Below are positions 39,201-51,373 of a DNA stretch of 64,000 bases, piece after piece (within the stretch, counting starts at the first letter, position 1; the number at the start of each line of letters is the position of its first letter). The DNA comes from Pelodera strongyloides (lineage: Eukaryota; Nematoda; Chromadorea; Rhabditida; Rhabditidae), in the NCBI GenBank assembly GCA_036852015.1, contig JAANDG010000428.1:62001-126000 (forward strand). The letters run 5' to 3'. The notes under the pieces are model-generated. The model was not told the origin of the DNA and ran no database searches. It saw nothing but the letters and a program-made list of their open reading frames with translations. Both the position numbers and the translations under genes were made by a program.

Positions 39201-42200
39201 AGAATATAAGAATACCAGTCGGCTCACGCCGCCTGAGGCGACTTACATGGAAATATGATTGGTTTGGCATGAGCCTACTTTTACAAAGTTTCAAACGTAT
39301 CATAAGAAATTCTCATAGTAAACAAGTGCATATGCATACTTCGATATTGAGCTGCGACACTCTTTTTATACCCGAACACGCGGAACAATTGTCGAAAATT
39401 TGCATTTCCGTAACGAACATCGGTATGCAAATTACGCTACAGTTACTCTTTTATATAATAAGTATATCATTTACTAGTTTTCAAATGTAAAAAGATTGCG
39501 TGTGTCAAGTTAACTTGACGTCAAATACAGTACGACAGTCAACCGCTGCCGATGCTGACCGCGAGGCTACAGTGCACGACGAGCCACAAGCCGCAGGCCG
39601 CGGGCCACGTTTCGAACCCTCCCTAATATACAGGTGCCAACCTAGACCAATCACCAATCTGAATTCGATGGCGTTTTTCGACTATTTTGGTGATAATTTA
39701 TAAAATTCAGCTCGACAACCTAAACGACTTGTTGGACCTCGTTTCGGAATGGCATGCTAGAGTTCCACATCGTCGCTTATATTTTGTATTCGAAATGGCC
39801 GATAGCTTGTCTTTATTCTCCCCGGTCGTTTTATCGGCAGTCTTTCGCTTGGCAATGACGGTGAGCATTTTTTGCAGTTTCTAAGTTTTTAATAAAGCGA
39901 TATGACACATGATTTGTGAAATCTCGCACTGTATTGACATGTAGCTTGGGCATGTATTGGTTATGAGCTTGGACATGGACAGCATTCCCATGTGTGCATT
40001 TTTCGGCCAACAAGTTCATATATTCACAAACTACGTGCCATATCACTTCATCGTTGTTTTTTTCCAGCGGCAAAATTTTCTAAGGATAATAACAATCGGA
40101 CATTTGGATTGGTCCGATATCGCAAATTCGCACTGTGTTGTTTCGGAACCAATTTGTCTTTTCGTGAAAACGCCCTCCAGAGGTAGAGTTGTTTTCGTTA
40201 TACCTTTTATCATCACCAATATAAGCATTATTCTAATTGCAATTTCGCCTCGTGTGAATGTCGTTTCCATTCGTGAGCTCTACCTTAATTTTTTTCCGTA
40301 TTTCTTACTTACCTGTTCCAAATTGCAGAACGCTGTGATTTCAATCAGGCGCTATGTTTCCCGATAAGCATACCGGATAGTGCTAGTAATATATGGTCAT
40401 TTACAACATAGCTTAGTGCCTTACTGGTGCTATATTTGAACTCGAATATCAAGTTGTTTTTAAGTGAAATGAACCGCGAATGCAAGTAGTCCTCATGAAG
40501 AATTTGCTTATACCACCTGTTTATCGTCTGTATACTAGAATTCTAGAATATTTTTTGTAGAAGAATGTGTGCAGCTTATTCAAAGAGCCGTGCCGTCCTT
40601 GTCCCCGCAATTGATTTCGCTGGTGGTCGATAACTTGTATCTACACTGCAATGATGCGAATAAACTTTGTGAGATTGTAAGTTTACTGATTTGAATTTCA
40701 CTTGAGGCGTTAACGCGTTAATTTTGTTGACATTATATTTAAGGCGAAATACCGGCCGGTTTTTGAAACGCATCGAGTACACCAACATTGTCCACGATGC
40801 GTTTCAAAAATCGGCCGGTATTTCGCTTTAAGGCTTTTCGTTTTTGTTATTGTCGGTCGGTCAATTTTAATCATGAGGGAACGTAGAATTCTATTCTTGT
40901 GACAAGAAGTTCCTTTCATTATTATTCTTTTGTGTTTAGACGAAACGAGTATCGGATCAGTTCAGTCGTTCGGGCGCTTCAGCAGAAGTACAGACTTCTA
41001 GGGCTGCCATCAAGCTTATCCATGATATTGTAAGTCCTTTTTTATTTATTTTATTGTAGTCCTTGTTGCAAAGAATGAATGAATGATTGAATTTTTTTGT
41101 GCTGACCTAAGACCTATACGTCATCATTTGGCTGGAAAATAATACATCGTCTTACTTATTTGACGAGTTAAGTTACGAGTTACATAACTAAAAGTGAGTG
41201 AATCAAATCATTGCACGATGTAAACTCAAGTTACCTCTGCAGAGGGCTTCAACATCCAATAGGCCAATAGGGATATTGGACTACTTGGACTCTGTGCATA
41301 TTAGTAGAATGTAAATTTTGAAAAATGAAACATTATAATTGATTTGATCTTTAGGCGAGGGATGACGTCGTATCATTACTAACGAAAAAGGACGCTGCTA
41401 AGGCGGATATGCCCCTACCGATATGTGCCAAGTGAGAAATTAGGGCTTTTTTCTTTGGTGGCGTGACACAATTTAGTTTTATACCCAGGCTGGGTCAGTG
41501 GTCGCGTCGTGGCGTGACACAATTTAGTTTTATGGGGCTTATGGCTGTATTATGCAGACCATCTTTATGGACTGTGTAGTTGAGTGTTGAGTGAAACATA
41601 GCATTCTGCATTCACACGTTCTCCTCCGACCGCTAATTGTGGGTCAGGGTATAATTTCTAAGCGTAAATTTGGAGATGATACGATGACAGGTTAGTTGAG
41701 GGTCGAAACGTAGTATATCAGTGGTACGTTTCACTAAATTTTATACAGTGATAAGAACCTCCGGAGCTGCCCAAAGCCAGTCCGGACATGGCTGATGCGG
41801 GTGCGTAATTTTTCGCACCGATTTATGTTTTCGTTTTACACTATGGTTTTTTTAGGTATCTCTTGCTAGCGGCTTTTTGCGCGGGACATAACGCTGCCGC
41901 CACGGACAAGCGGTATTTCACGAAGGTTGGTTGCTTGTTTTATTTTCATTTTCATTTTTTGTTTTACTCCAATATTTTTGTTTTACTCCAATAACTTTGC
42001 TTCTGATATTGATATTTATTTTCTCACATTCGATTTTGGTGCTTTTGATTCCATCATAGCTTCGTTTTCCGTGGCTTTTCCTGTGATCGATTCTTAATGG
42101 CACATCGGGGTAATGTAGAATCAATTTAGCGCGATATTCACTCTCGTATATGGCCAGGTATCCATCTTTCTTTCTTTCTTAGTTTCCATAAGTCCGTTTA

Positions 42201-44990
42201 AACCGAATAAGTGCGCCGTTCGATGGTTCAACCGTTCTTTATTTAAGTAGAATTTGTAGAATACAAGTATTGAAGTATTCTTCTTCATTCAAGTATGTTT
42301 TCTCTGTACCTTTCTTAGATCGATATTTCGGTCTCATCTTCAAATGAAAAACTTGCTACTTGCATGGAGCTTGAGAACATTATAGACGACGGAACCGAGA
42401 CTTCTGAATTGATTTGATTCCCCGATCTTGAACTTGAGTAGACTTCGTACAGTTCGTCTCCCTCGATAACTTCGATGGCGTAGATTCCGTGTTCTGTTGG
42501 GTTGTTTTCGTTGACGGGATTGCTATCCATTCTTGGTCGCCGTCTTCCTATTAGTATGTTGTCCCTGTCGCTCTCGGTGCTTTGCATTGTAATTGTATTA
42601 GTTGATGGGATAACGGGTTGAGCTCTGAAGAATGGAAATTGATAGAATTTGATTGGTATTGATTGTGCGTAGTTGTGGTTATTGATTATTGATTGGTATT
42701 GGTTGTGCGCAGTTGTAGTTATTGATTATTGACTAAGGGTTTTTATTGTCGTAGGTATTTATTCACCAGCTTAGGAACTAGGACTCGGAACTAAGAATAT
42801 TTTAGTATACGAAATACGAATACGTTATTCAAAGATATAGTGGTGAATTTGTGCACTAGCCTAGCGTTGCCATCTAGTCAGAGCCAGAACTAATATAGTG
42901 CAATGTATCTATTTGTGCAAACTCTTCGTAGTTTCTTGTTTCTTTTTTAAATATTGCGAACTCACCCTTCTTCGTAGTATTTCCGCACAGACAATTTGGA
43001 CGTGAACCACATGGTGAAAAATGCGATAAAGGCGCTAACGTTGAAAATTAGTTGCCAGGTTTGTGTCGGGTCTGGAATTTGAATATTATTGAGTGTCTTT
43101 TGACCTTTGAACATAGTATGTGTTTGATTCCGAATTCCGCGTTGTGGCTCTTCGTAGTTTTTTTACTACTTAATCTAATTTGCAAATTGGCGAATATTTT
43201 ATTTTATTAAATATTCGAGAGATATAACGAACGAGATGTGTTTGATTCTGAATTCCGAGATTACGAGCCTAAGCCTTTTTTCTAATAAGGGTACGTAGGG
43301 CAATGTTAATCTAAACCTAAACGCCGGATTAGATGGCTTCGTGTAGAACATATTTATGGATCTTCAATGGATAATAAGGCATTAGCCCAATTTTGCTAAG
43401 AAGTCAACCGAACCGGTCAACCCCGTCTTTTCTAGTTTGGTATCAATTATCACCTCCAATCTCCAATTGGTATACTGTACATATTCCTCGCCACTAATTG
43501 TAAGTGGGTCTGGTTAAAAAGGTTAACCAGTTCGGGGGGCGGGCAGCTAGTAGTTAGCTGGTCAGTCTATCAGTCACGGTTTAATGAATCACTGAGTATT
43601 TAATTCATGTCCTTAGTACCTTAGTCCTTACTCTCTGGTTTTCCGTCGTAACCACCGCCTCGTTGGCAGAATAGCTGAGTATTGTAGTAGATAATATATG
43701 GGCAAGTTCTAGTCCAAGTTAAGCCATGTGCACTGATGTGTACGAGAGTGACCACTACGTCTAGTGCCGTGACAACGACGTAGATTAGCTGTAATGTGTA
43801 TGTGTCAACTTGAGAATGAGAATAGTAAAATATTTGTAGTTTGTTTATTTAGTTATGCATATGCACGGTCCCGTTATTTGTATGTCGCAAAACTCACTGT
43901 CATACTGGTGATCACTTTTGCACTGTGAATCTTGCGAGTTCGCTCCCAGATAACGATGTTGTAGATTACCACGACGTTTACCACTAGCAAAGCTAAATTA
44001 CCGTTTTAGTTTTGTGCCACTTGTATAGATGTAGAAATTTTGTGTCGCTTGCTAGTTCATTTCTTTTTCTCTCCGTCCCTCCTTCAACTCTCTCTCTCTC
44101 TCTCTCTCTCGTTCTGTGGGTCTTCTACCTATACCTCTATTATTTTAAACGCTGTTTTTTTTTAAAAGCACGCGTGACTCTGTGTTGTTATGTATTGTAT
44201 GCTAATAACAGGGCGCTACTGCTCTGCTCGTTTTTTTATTTGCATTGCATACAACACGCGGGAATGCAGATGTACTCCATACGTTACCAAAAAGCTGTTG
44301 TTATGCTGCTTTTAAGTCTTTATGAAAGCTTACGTCCCACGACAACAAATGTCAACGGATCGATTGTTTCTATTCCATTGATAACAATCATAAATATATT
44401 CCACGAAAATTGCAGGAAAAAGGCGAGCACTTGAGTAGCAATTATGAAGATTAGCTGAAATTTGCAGTATTTGTTCTCTGTAAAAAAAAGTAGACGTTGG
44501 TTTGGCTCGTCGTTGCCTATGTTCGCTAAAGTTCTAGGTTTGTACATTTCTTGCCCTGTTATTCAAGCCTAGAGTAGGTAATTAATGTCAAACACAAACA
44601 GTTAAAGTTATACCTTTTTACCTTTTAAATTAATTATATATAGTATGATAGAAACTCACCTTTTCAAAGTCACTGAATACCAATCGGCAAACTATTGCCA
44701 CCATCGTGAATAAGAATAGGTTGAATCGTTTTGTTGCAAATGCAACTTTCCTCGGTACTTGAGTAGTTGAAGTTCAATTTCAATGTGAATGTGATATGGG
44801 CTGATCGTGTTAGTAGAATGAGAAGTACAGCGAAGAATATGCTACCGTGTAGCCATGTATTTTGCGTAGAAATCTAAGGTAGATATGTAACTCTCTAGGT
44901 TAGACCGTTAGGCACTACTCTATGATGTATATACTATGTACCGTAACGCGAAGACAATTAATATATATATATAATATTATATATAATATA

Positions 44991-45023
<33 letters not shown>

Positions 45024-46886
45024 ATATATTGTTGAATATTAATGTTAACGACTTAACCAGGTAACCACGAAAAGTAGAATGTGGAATATGTAGAATTGTA
45101 TATGGAGAAAATAGCCAAGTGGTGTTCTAACACCTGACTGTTGGTTGGACTGCTGGATATCTATTTTTGTGGGGGGGGGGGGGGGGGGGCAAGGTGCTAG
45201 GTGCATGCTGATTCATTATGTTTTTGCCCTTGCACAGTTTATTATTGTTTTATTATTATTAATCTAGCGGTTTCCATCTTGGCCTTGTTTGTTTACATGT
45301 GTTACGAGTTTGTTTGTTTGCGAATAACTTTTGTCACTACGTTGAGTGATAGGAGGCCTCTAGCTGATATGGATGTAGTGCGTGGGTAGTTACTCTAGTT
45401 TGTAGATTGTGTGTAGGCGTAGGCGACTATTATACTATGTTTAATATTGAGTAAAACTATAACATGTAAGCTTGAAACTCATATTGAACTTGCGGTTTAT
45501 TGATTAACGGCTTAACAATCTCATCGCTCTCTTCCCAGGTATTCAAACAACTGTGCGTCCCTGCGAGTTTTTAGCCAAATTGTGGTCATTTGCAGTTTTG
45601 CATACAATATATGGGACTGTCTGGGTTCCAACTCCACCCCCTTGTCATACCTCTTTAATGTTGCTTTATTTTGCAGTTCCACGGTCGTGAGCAGCGGTCC
45701 GAGGCAAAGGAGCGCCACGCATCGTTAATCAAGGACCAAAAGGATCCCGAACCCAGACAGTTTGATCTTCAGAGGCTGACGTTCATCTACCACGCCCTGG
45801 TCAGATGCTACCCGCCTGCCAAGGGAGCCGAGTTTTTGAACAATGTGAATAGTCAGGTGGGGGTTTTATATGTAGTGATAACTTTCAAGTCCTTGCTGTT
45901 GGTCTAAGTACCTGCTAGTAAACCTGAAACTGTATATTTGTTGCCATTGTTTAGGCGAACTGCACTGCTTGAGCAACGCGGGCACTGCGTATGTATTAAT
46001 TTGCCTGTCTTTATCTTTTTGAGAAGCAGGGGCTTGAATTCAATCAACTTATTGCCTGGGGTTTTTTCCACGGGGTGGGTGTTTATTGTTGTACGGTACG
46101 GGGTACAGTACGGTTTCCGTTGTGATAATTGTAGGCGAATTGGTGAATACTTATTATACAATTACATAAATACTTTATTCACACATAAAAACCTTTTCGT
46201 CTTCCTGCTCTTTCGAGCACTATATGTGAATAAAGTATTTATATAATTGTATAGAAGTATTCGCCTGCCCCCGTCTGTGTTGTACTTGAATAGTTACTTT
46301 AATTTTATCCATGTCATGAGTTTCGTTTCGTTCAGGTGGCCTCGTTGGTGTCGATGGGTCTTCTTTGTCGGACGTCAAGCGCCGGTAACTTGGACCTTCC
46401 GAAGTTCAGATGTCAGTTGTCATATGAGACGGCCCGATCGATTGCGGAAGGCATGTCCAGGTTGGTACTTAAAAGTTAATTTAAAGCGGTGTGGTACGTG
46501 GTTTTTGAAATGATGGTGAACGACCTCTTTGACCTGTTCTGGTATAGAACATGGGAATGAGTGCAGTTGTGCAGAATACGTTTGAAAACCACGTGCTATA
46601 CAGCTTTAAATTGTGTGTTCCTGGAAATGAATGTTATATGTTGGTCCATATCCATATTGGTATTAACCTATATAAAGAATAACACGTTCAATAGGTTACC
46701 CTAACAATTAGACGTCGTGCTTCACATCACAAAGATAGAGTACTAATAAGGGTACTGCAGGATTGCAGGGTGCCACTTTTGTCACATATACCTTATTACA
46801 TTTGGGAACTATTCATAAATTTCAGGCATTTATCTGATGGAAAGTCGATCGTACTGGAGAATCATCTGGAACCTATTCACTTTTAA
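36211..46886 (+). CDS. orc5: Origin recognition complex subunit 5 (ORC5), 13 exons, ~434 aa
   Basis: Exons: 36211-36285, 36479-36562, 36706-36810, 39711-39860, 40068-40182, 40329-40385, 40561-40676, 40940-41029, 41355-41431, 41856-41925, 45677-45856, 46336-46460, 46826-46886; phases agree throughout. The length is almost that of human ORC5 (435 aa). The best anchor is the segment YLLLAAFCAGHNAAATDKRY, which matches the ORC5 signature around TDKRFF. The C-terminal winged-helix region (FDLQRLTFIYHALV, VASLVSMGLLCR, DLPKFRCQLSYE) also aligns. ORC5 is an AAA+-fold subunit of the six-protein complex that marks replication origins and loads MCM in the nucleus. Oddities: the P-loop position reads YTPQATGSVT (residues 43-52) with no GK[ST], and the Walker B-like strand reads LYFVFEMAD (residues 111-119). 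Intron 3 carries a transposon and intron 10 an antisense gene. Start chosen as the only ATG before exon 1's donor in the coding frame. Confidence 0.93.
37040..39623. mobile_element. DNA transposon copy with long TIRs and 8-bp target duplication, in orc5 intron 3
   Basis: The two ends are inverted copies of each other: 37040-37388 against 39623-39309. The outermost bases are GGGAGGGTTCGAAACGTGGC. The element is flanked on both sides by the identical 8-mer TAATATAC (37032-37039 and 39624-39631), a clean target-site duplication. The left arm is longer because of extra GC-rich copies of a 7-bp unit (cggcctg/cggcccg) near 37063-37110. The 1.9-kb interior has GC-rich stretches (38100-38700) and small palindromes (39135-39245) but no open frame resembling a transposase, so the copy is presumably non-autonomous. 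Long TIRs with an 8-bp duplication fit Mutator-like or Merlin-type superfamilies; hAT is less likely given the arm length. Confidence 0.85.
39890..40053. mobile_element. MITE family B copy in orc5 intron 4
   Basis: Left ataaagcgatatgacacatg; right actacgtgccatatcacttc. It occupies most of the 207-bp intron. Confidence 0.72.
40737..40832. mobile_element. MITE family A copy, minimal 96-bp form
   Basis: Only the two arms remain (ttaaggcgaaataccggccg and its mirror), separated by a 15-20 bp loop; an almost perfect hairpin in orc5 intron 7. Confidence 0.85.
42315..44873 (-). CDS. Multi-pass membrane protein, unknown family (5 exons seen, N-terminus missing), nested antisense in orc5 intron 10
   Basis: Exons: 44873-44702, 44477-44334, 43992-43898, 43096-42966, 42624-42315 (TAA stop), all phase-consistent, at least 283 aa. 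Four hydrophobic segments are visible: SIFFAVLLILLTRSAHITF; FQLIFIIATQVLAFFLQF; a long one spanning exons 2-3 (FVVVGPLLVVNVVVIYNIVI) followed by the basic WERTRKIHS; and WQLIFNVSAFIAFFTMWF. A Cys-rich glycosylatable loop (NYSSTEESCICNKT) follows the first. The last exon is a 104-aa polar, Ser/Asn-rich tail, probably cytoplasmic. An in-frame stop just before 44873 and the lack of an in-frame ATG show that an upstream exon exists; I could not place it. The protein could be a four-pass protein or the C-terminal half of a seven-pass receptor. The acceptor at 43096 is weak. Confidence 0.72.
44961..45027. repeat. (AT)n microsatellite
   Basis: Interrupted AT dinucleotide run upstream of the nested membrane-protein gene. 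Confidence 0.9.
45171..45189. repeat. Poly(G) run of 19
   Basis: Nineteen consecutive G on the plus strand in orc5 intron 10; the length may be an assembly estimate. Confidence 0.95.
46480..46612. mobile_element. MITE family B copy in orc5 intron 12
   Basis: Left tttaaagcggtgtggtacgt; right aaccacgtgctatacagctt. Starts 19 bp after exon 12. Confidence 0.78.
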
Positions 46887-47717
46887 AATGGACTGGCCTG
46901 AAGCCCTAAAGGTTGAAGCTGGCCTAAGCCAAAGCCTAAGCAAGGATTTGAAAATTTGAATTTTTCTTTCAAAGGAAAGTCGGTGTGGTTCACGTCGGAT
47001 TTATGTATTTTCAACTTTTGATCATCGATGTTATTTCCAACTGACTATGATACTATGAGTTTTAACATCAATCCACGCAATTTTTATGTGTTTTATTTCT
47101 TTGGCAAATTCCTAGCTATTTAATTTGCCTAGCTATATTTATTTTGTTTCCGTATTACCTTGGCGAGGTTACAAACTTGTATCTGATAACGAGTTCGATA
47201 TTGGTGAACTATGTTCTTGGTAACTTTTCTGAAGAATTGAACCACGTGCGATGAAATGAGTTTTACTGTTTGAGATTGTAGAATCGTTGATTTAGGTAGT
47301 TCTTATTTCTATGTACTTATTTGGTTTTTGTCCTTCATTAGGACTCTACGGCTGTTTCACTTTCACGTACGGCTTAAAAAATATGGTGATTCATTAACTT
47401 TTAAGTTTTTTCTGATATATGTTATTTAGGTTTTTTTGGAAACTATCGATTTTTGTTTTAATATTATGCCAATTTCTACACTTAAAATTGAATGCACTTT
47501 CGAAATGTTGCTCATTCTTACATGCTCATTGCTCATCTTTTTTTTTTTAATTTGATCTCACTTTGCTTATATGTAGCTGTGCAGCGTTGTAATGAAATTT
47601 TACAAGATCTCTCTTGTTTCTGGTGCCAAGCTCCTTTATTACAATAATATTAGTGTGTAGAAAAAAAAGAGGAATGGATACGGTTGCTGAGAATCTAACT
47701 AGAGATTCTGAATCTAT
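46887..47717. other. Convergent intergenic region, orc5 / methyltransferase
   Basis: AT-rich 830 bp between two stop codons; 3' UTRs expected, no coding signal seen. Confidence 0.6.
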
Positions 47718-50700
47718 CTACTTTTTACAAATATAGAGACAATTCATCAACGTGTACTCCAAGTTTTTGATTTCGATATTTTCGAATCCGGCGTCTGAGA
47801 GAAGTTTGTGTGCACGACGTGTACCCCATTTGGCACCCATGCAGAGAGCATCTGAATTGATAAATTATTGATTTTCGTTTGTGCATTTGAGGCACATTGG
47901 TTTAAGGAATAATTAGGCTTGAGGATCATGGTACTACACGAGTAAGGTGCCGTCGGTTACTTGGGCCGAGTTCACTAGTGAAACTCTGCGCAATAGAAAG
48001 AGGGCCGCGCTGCGGTGGACACCCCATCCCCTAGGGCGCGCGCCAGATGTGTGCGAAAAGGTGTGCATGCACGCTGGTCCACTGTTTATAGGGGCACGGC
48101 ATGTGAGCCAACTGGAATTGTGGTCCTTGCGCGCCTTATAGTAGACCATTCTTGCGCCGCGACGGCGAGATGATTTCAGTTCACTGCAGAGTCTCAAGTC
48201 GTAGCTCCCTTGGATGTTACCATATTTTGAGGGACGTAAAGCTGAACATACTCATACAGTAACTAACGGTACCTGGTGAATTGCTGGAAACTGGTAAACA
48301 GTGGTGAAGAGAAGCACTGTACAGAATAGCGGATGCTGCGGGGTCAGCTTGCTTATCCTGAAAAGTTTGATTGGGTTCTTGTGTACTCATTAAATAGTTT
48401 CTCTACAGTACTTGGGTTAGAGGCCTTTATAATAGGTCATGAAAAAGAGAAATTTCCTCGATTTCAAAGGCATACTTACCTGTAGAATTTCCCCGAAATT
48501 ACTCCAGTATAACTTATTGTAGGACTCAAGGATACAGGAAAATGACTCAAGGATATAGGAAACCTATAGGTTACGTACCTTATAGACGTCGCTGGTGCCT
48601 CTAACTTCTACCATGGCGAAGATACCTCCAGGTTTGAGTACGCGGAAGATTTCCTTGCAGCACTGGAATACAAATGTTGGTTTTATCTTGTTATGGTAGT
48701 CTTAGCTCTCAGTATCTGGTAGTCTGGTACCCTAGCTCTTAGTATACGTTAGGCTTATCTCAGCATACGGCAGTCTGGCACTCTTAGCATACGGTGCCTC
48801 CAGCTCTTAGTATACGGTAGACTTGCTGGACGGCTTTTTTACAACTGCCTAAATCATTACCATTCTATTGGTAAGATAATTAACATACAAGATCGGGTCT
48901 CATTTGGTCATGACAGGCGTCAAAAATTGTAACGAAATCAAAGGAATTCGACCATTCCACGGGCATCGATTTGGAGTTGCATACAATGAAATCCTGAAAC
49001 GAATAAAGATAGCTTTTGTGAATTATTGGTGGTTATTTTCCTCCTTGCATGGCTGAACTTCCGCATGCATGCCGTCGTTTAAGGCAAAAAGGCATTCATG
49101 CCGTCAATCGTGCGGCAGGCATGCCTTTTTGAAATTTGGCATACATGCAGTCATCATGACTGCATGCATGCCGATTGGATGCGGCATGCATGTTTTTTAA
49201 ATGACATCATGCATGCCAAATGTGACCTGAGTAGAAAGGATCGATAACATATGCGCACATACGCTTGGGATCGACACTGGGAACATTTTTGGGGGTGGCA
49301 CATTCGCCACAACTAACTGCGCACGCAAAATGGTACGTGGCAAAAAGTATTTTTTGAGAGTGACACGCAGCCAGTTGCAGGCGTGTCAATAGAGATGCAC
49401 ATGTTACGCCGCTTTCGCTTGTCATATTATAACGTGGAAAACACACCAGGTTGGTGAGATCGGCCTTGTCTCTATTGGCGATTCCAGTGGCAATTGCACC
49501 TTCTGAGATATCCAGACCAGTAAAGTGAGAATTGGAAAAATGTTTGGCTGAAACAGACAGTAATGAATGAAACAGAAACAAAGGATGAAGAAGGAACACT
49601 TGGCTTGGCACATTCTTCGATGAGCTCCATGCCTTGAAATGCAGCTGGGGGTTCGAAATTCTTAGTGGAGTCTGTGGGTATAGCAGTAAGTAGATAATGT
49701 TTCCCTCGATCGGGGCTAGGAATCTTACCGGCGAACCAGAGTAGGCTGCACGATACAGCACATGTGGGACCACTGCGGTCCGCGCCGCATAAAACACTAA
49801 ATACCATTACTTACCCAATAAGTGCGAGTGAAATCCGTTTCCGCAGCCGACATCTAAGCAACGGAAACCCTTTTCGAGACCTTCCTGAAACATAAACTCT
49901 TGTTTTTTTTTGTTGACGCTATGTTTATGTGCTAAAATAAAGCTCTTGGAGGTTGTATGTTGTAGGTTGTAGGTTGTAGGCAGTTATCACTCTGTGTAAC
50001 TATCTTAAAGATCTTGGTGGCCAAAAAAAAAGAGACAAAGACAAGGTTTTCATGGGGTGAGTACAAATTGTGCGCACTTCTCGCTTATTGTTAGGGTATT
50101 TGTCCATCTCAACGAAAAATCGACGAGTAAAAATGACATATTCAGAGTTTAGCATGTGTCGTTTACCTACCACAACGTTGCTTCCGATATCAGGCAATAG
50201 TTTTGGAATAAGGAACTGTCCGTGCATAGCTTCAGTAAGTTGCTCCATAACGTGGTAAAAGTCAGAGTAGTCGGCGTAGTCCAAGCCTGGAATACACTAT
50301 TTATCTATCTTTTCTTAACTTTATTTATCTTACGTTTACATTATTTACTCCATTTTAAATTACAAGGAGACGGTTTCTCTTTCCTACTAATCAATGGTTT
50401 TTGCTCGATTTTCTATGCACTTTTTTTCTAATGCGTGGATAATTGTTTATTCTACGGGAACACCCGTCTTCGGGAAGTCTTCGAGAACAAGCGGCCACCC
50501 CTATATATTAAACGATACCGCATTAGCTATCACGCCCACTCTCATGCGCCTCTTATGTGAGAAAATTAATCGAAATCAATGTTTCGAAAATCAATAAATA
50601 ACGAGAAAGTCTTAAGTCAGTCAGAAAGGCGGATTCTTCTGTCAGAATATCAATCGATATCCGGTTTAGGTAAGAAAATCTATACCAAGTCTTGGGTGAT

Positions 50701-51315
50701 CAGCCTTAAATGCCTCCTTCAGTTTCTCGACACTCCTTCCGAATATGGAAATATGGGTCATGTGGACTAGTGACGTCATCGGCTGATCAATCAATACCTG
50801 CAAAGTAGATTTTTGCTGAGATGAGGTGGCTTGACACAACGAGAATACCGAATGGTCTACTGAGGCCGTATTCACGACACCAACACCCAAGGAGCCCTCC
50901 CTAGGCTCACGAGGGCGCTGAATCTCTTCTGCGCTCGCACTCTTTTGCTCCCTGGGGAGGACAGGGAGGGCTCCGTACGTGTTGGTGAATAAATGCGGCC
51001 CAGAAGTGTCCTTTGTGAAGAATTTGTCCCTGCGACCCGGTGTTTCATACTGTCCCCTTTTCCCTTACCTCAAACGGGAGGCTTGGGAGGTTAAGGTTAC
51101 TCCAGGCTTTTTGCGCGTACGACCACAGTAATTATAAATCGTTCGTAAAAGATTCTCCGACCTTCTTCTTGTCGGCGTCGATCCAGAATTTCTCCTCTTC
51201 GTTAACTTCAATGAAGTCCGCACACGCCATACAAGCTAGCCACTCCATGACGTATCTGATAAAGGCTTCTTGGAGGAGGTACTCATTGTCAGGAACTCTC
51301 TTTCTCTCTTGGCTT

Positions 51316-51373
<58 letters not shown>

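Noticed and set aside
41749..41801. Possible extra orc5 exon between exons 9 and 10.
   Set aside because: Including it shifts exon 10 out of frame, while skipping it gives the conserved CAKYLLLAAF junction.
44664..44765. Second open frame (KVAFATKRFNLFLFTMVAIV) overlapping exon 1 of the nested membrane-protein gene.
   Set aside because: It ends in phase 0 and would hit a stop in the next exon; the overlapping frame joins correctly.
45201..45389. 62-codon plus-strand frame with a hydrophobic stretch.
   Set aside because: No supporting splice chain; lies in orc5 intron 10 next to simple repeats.
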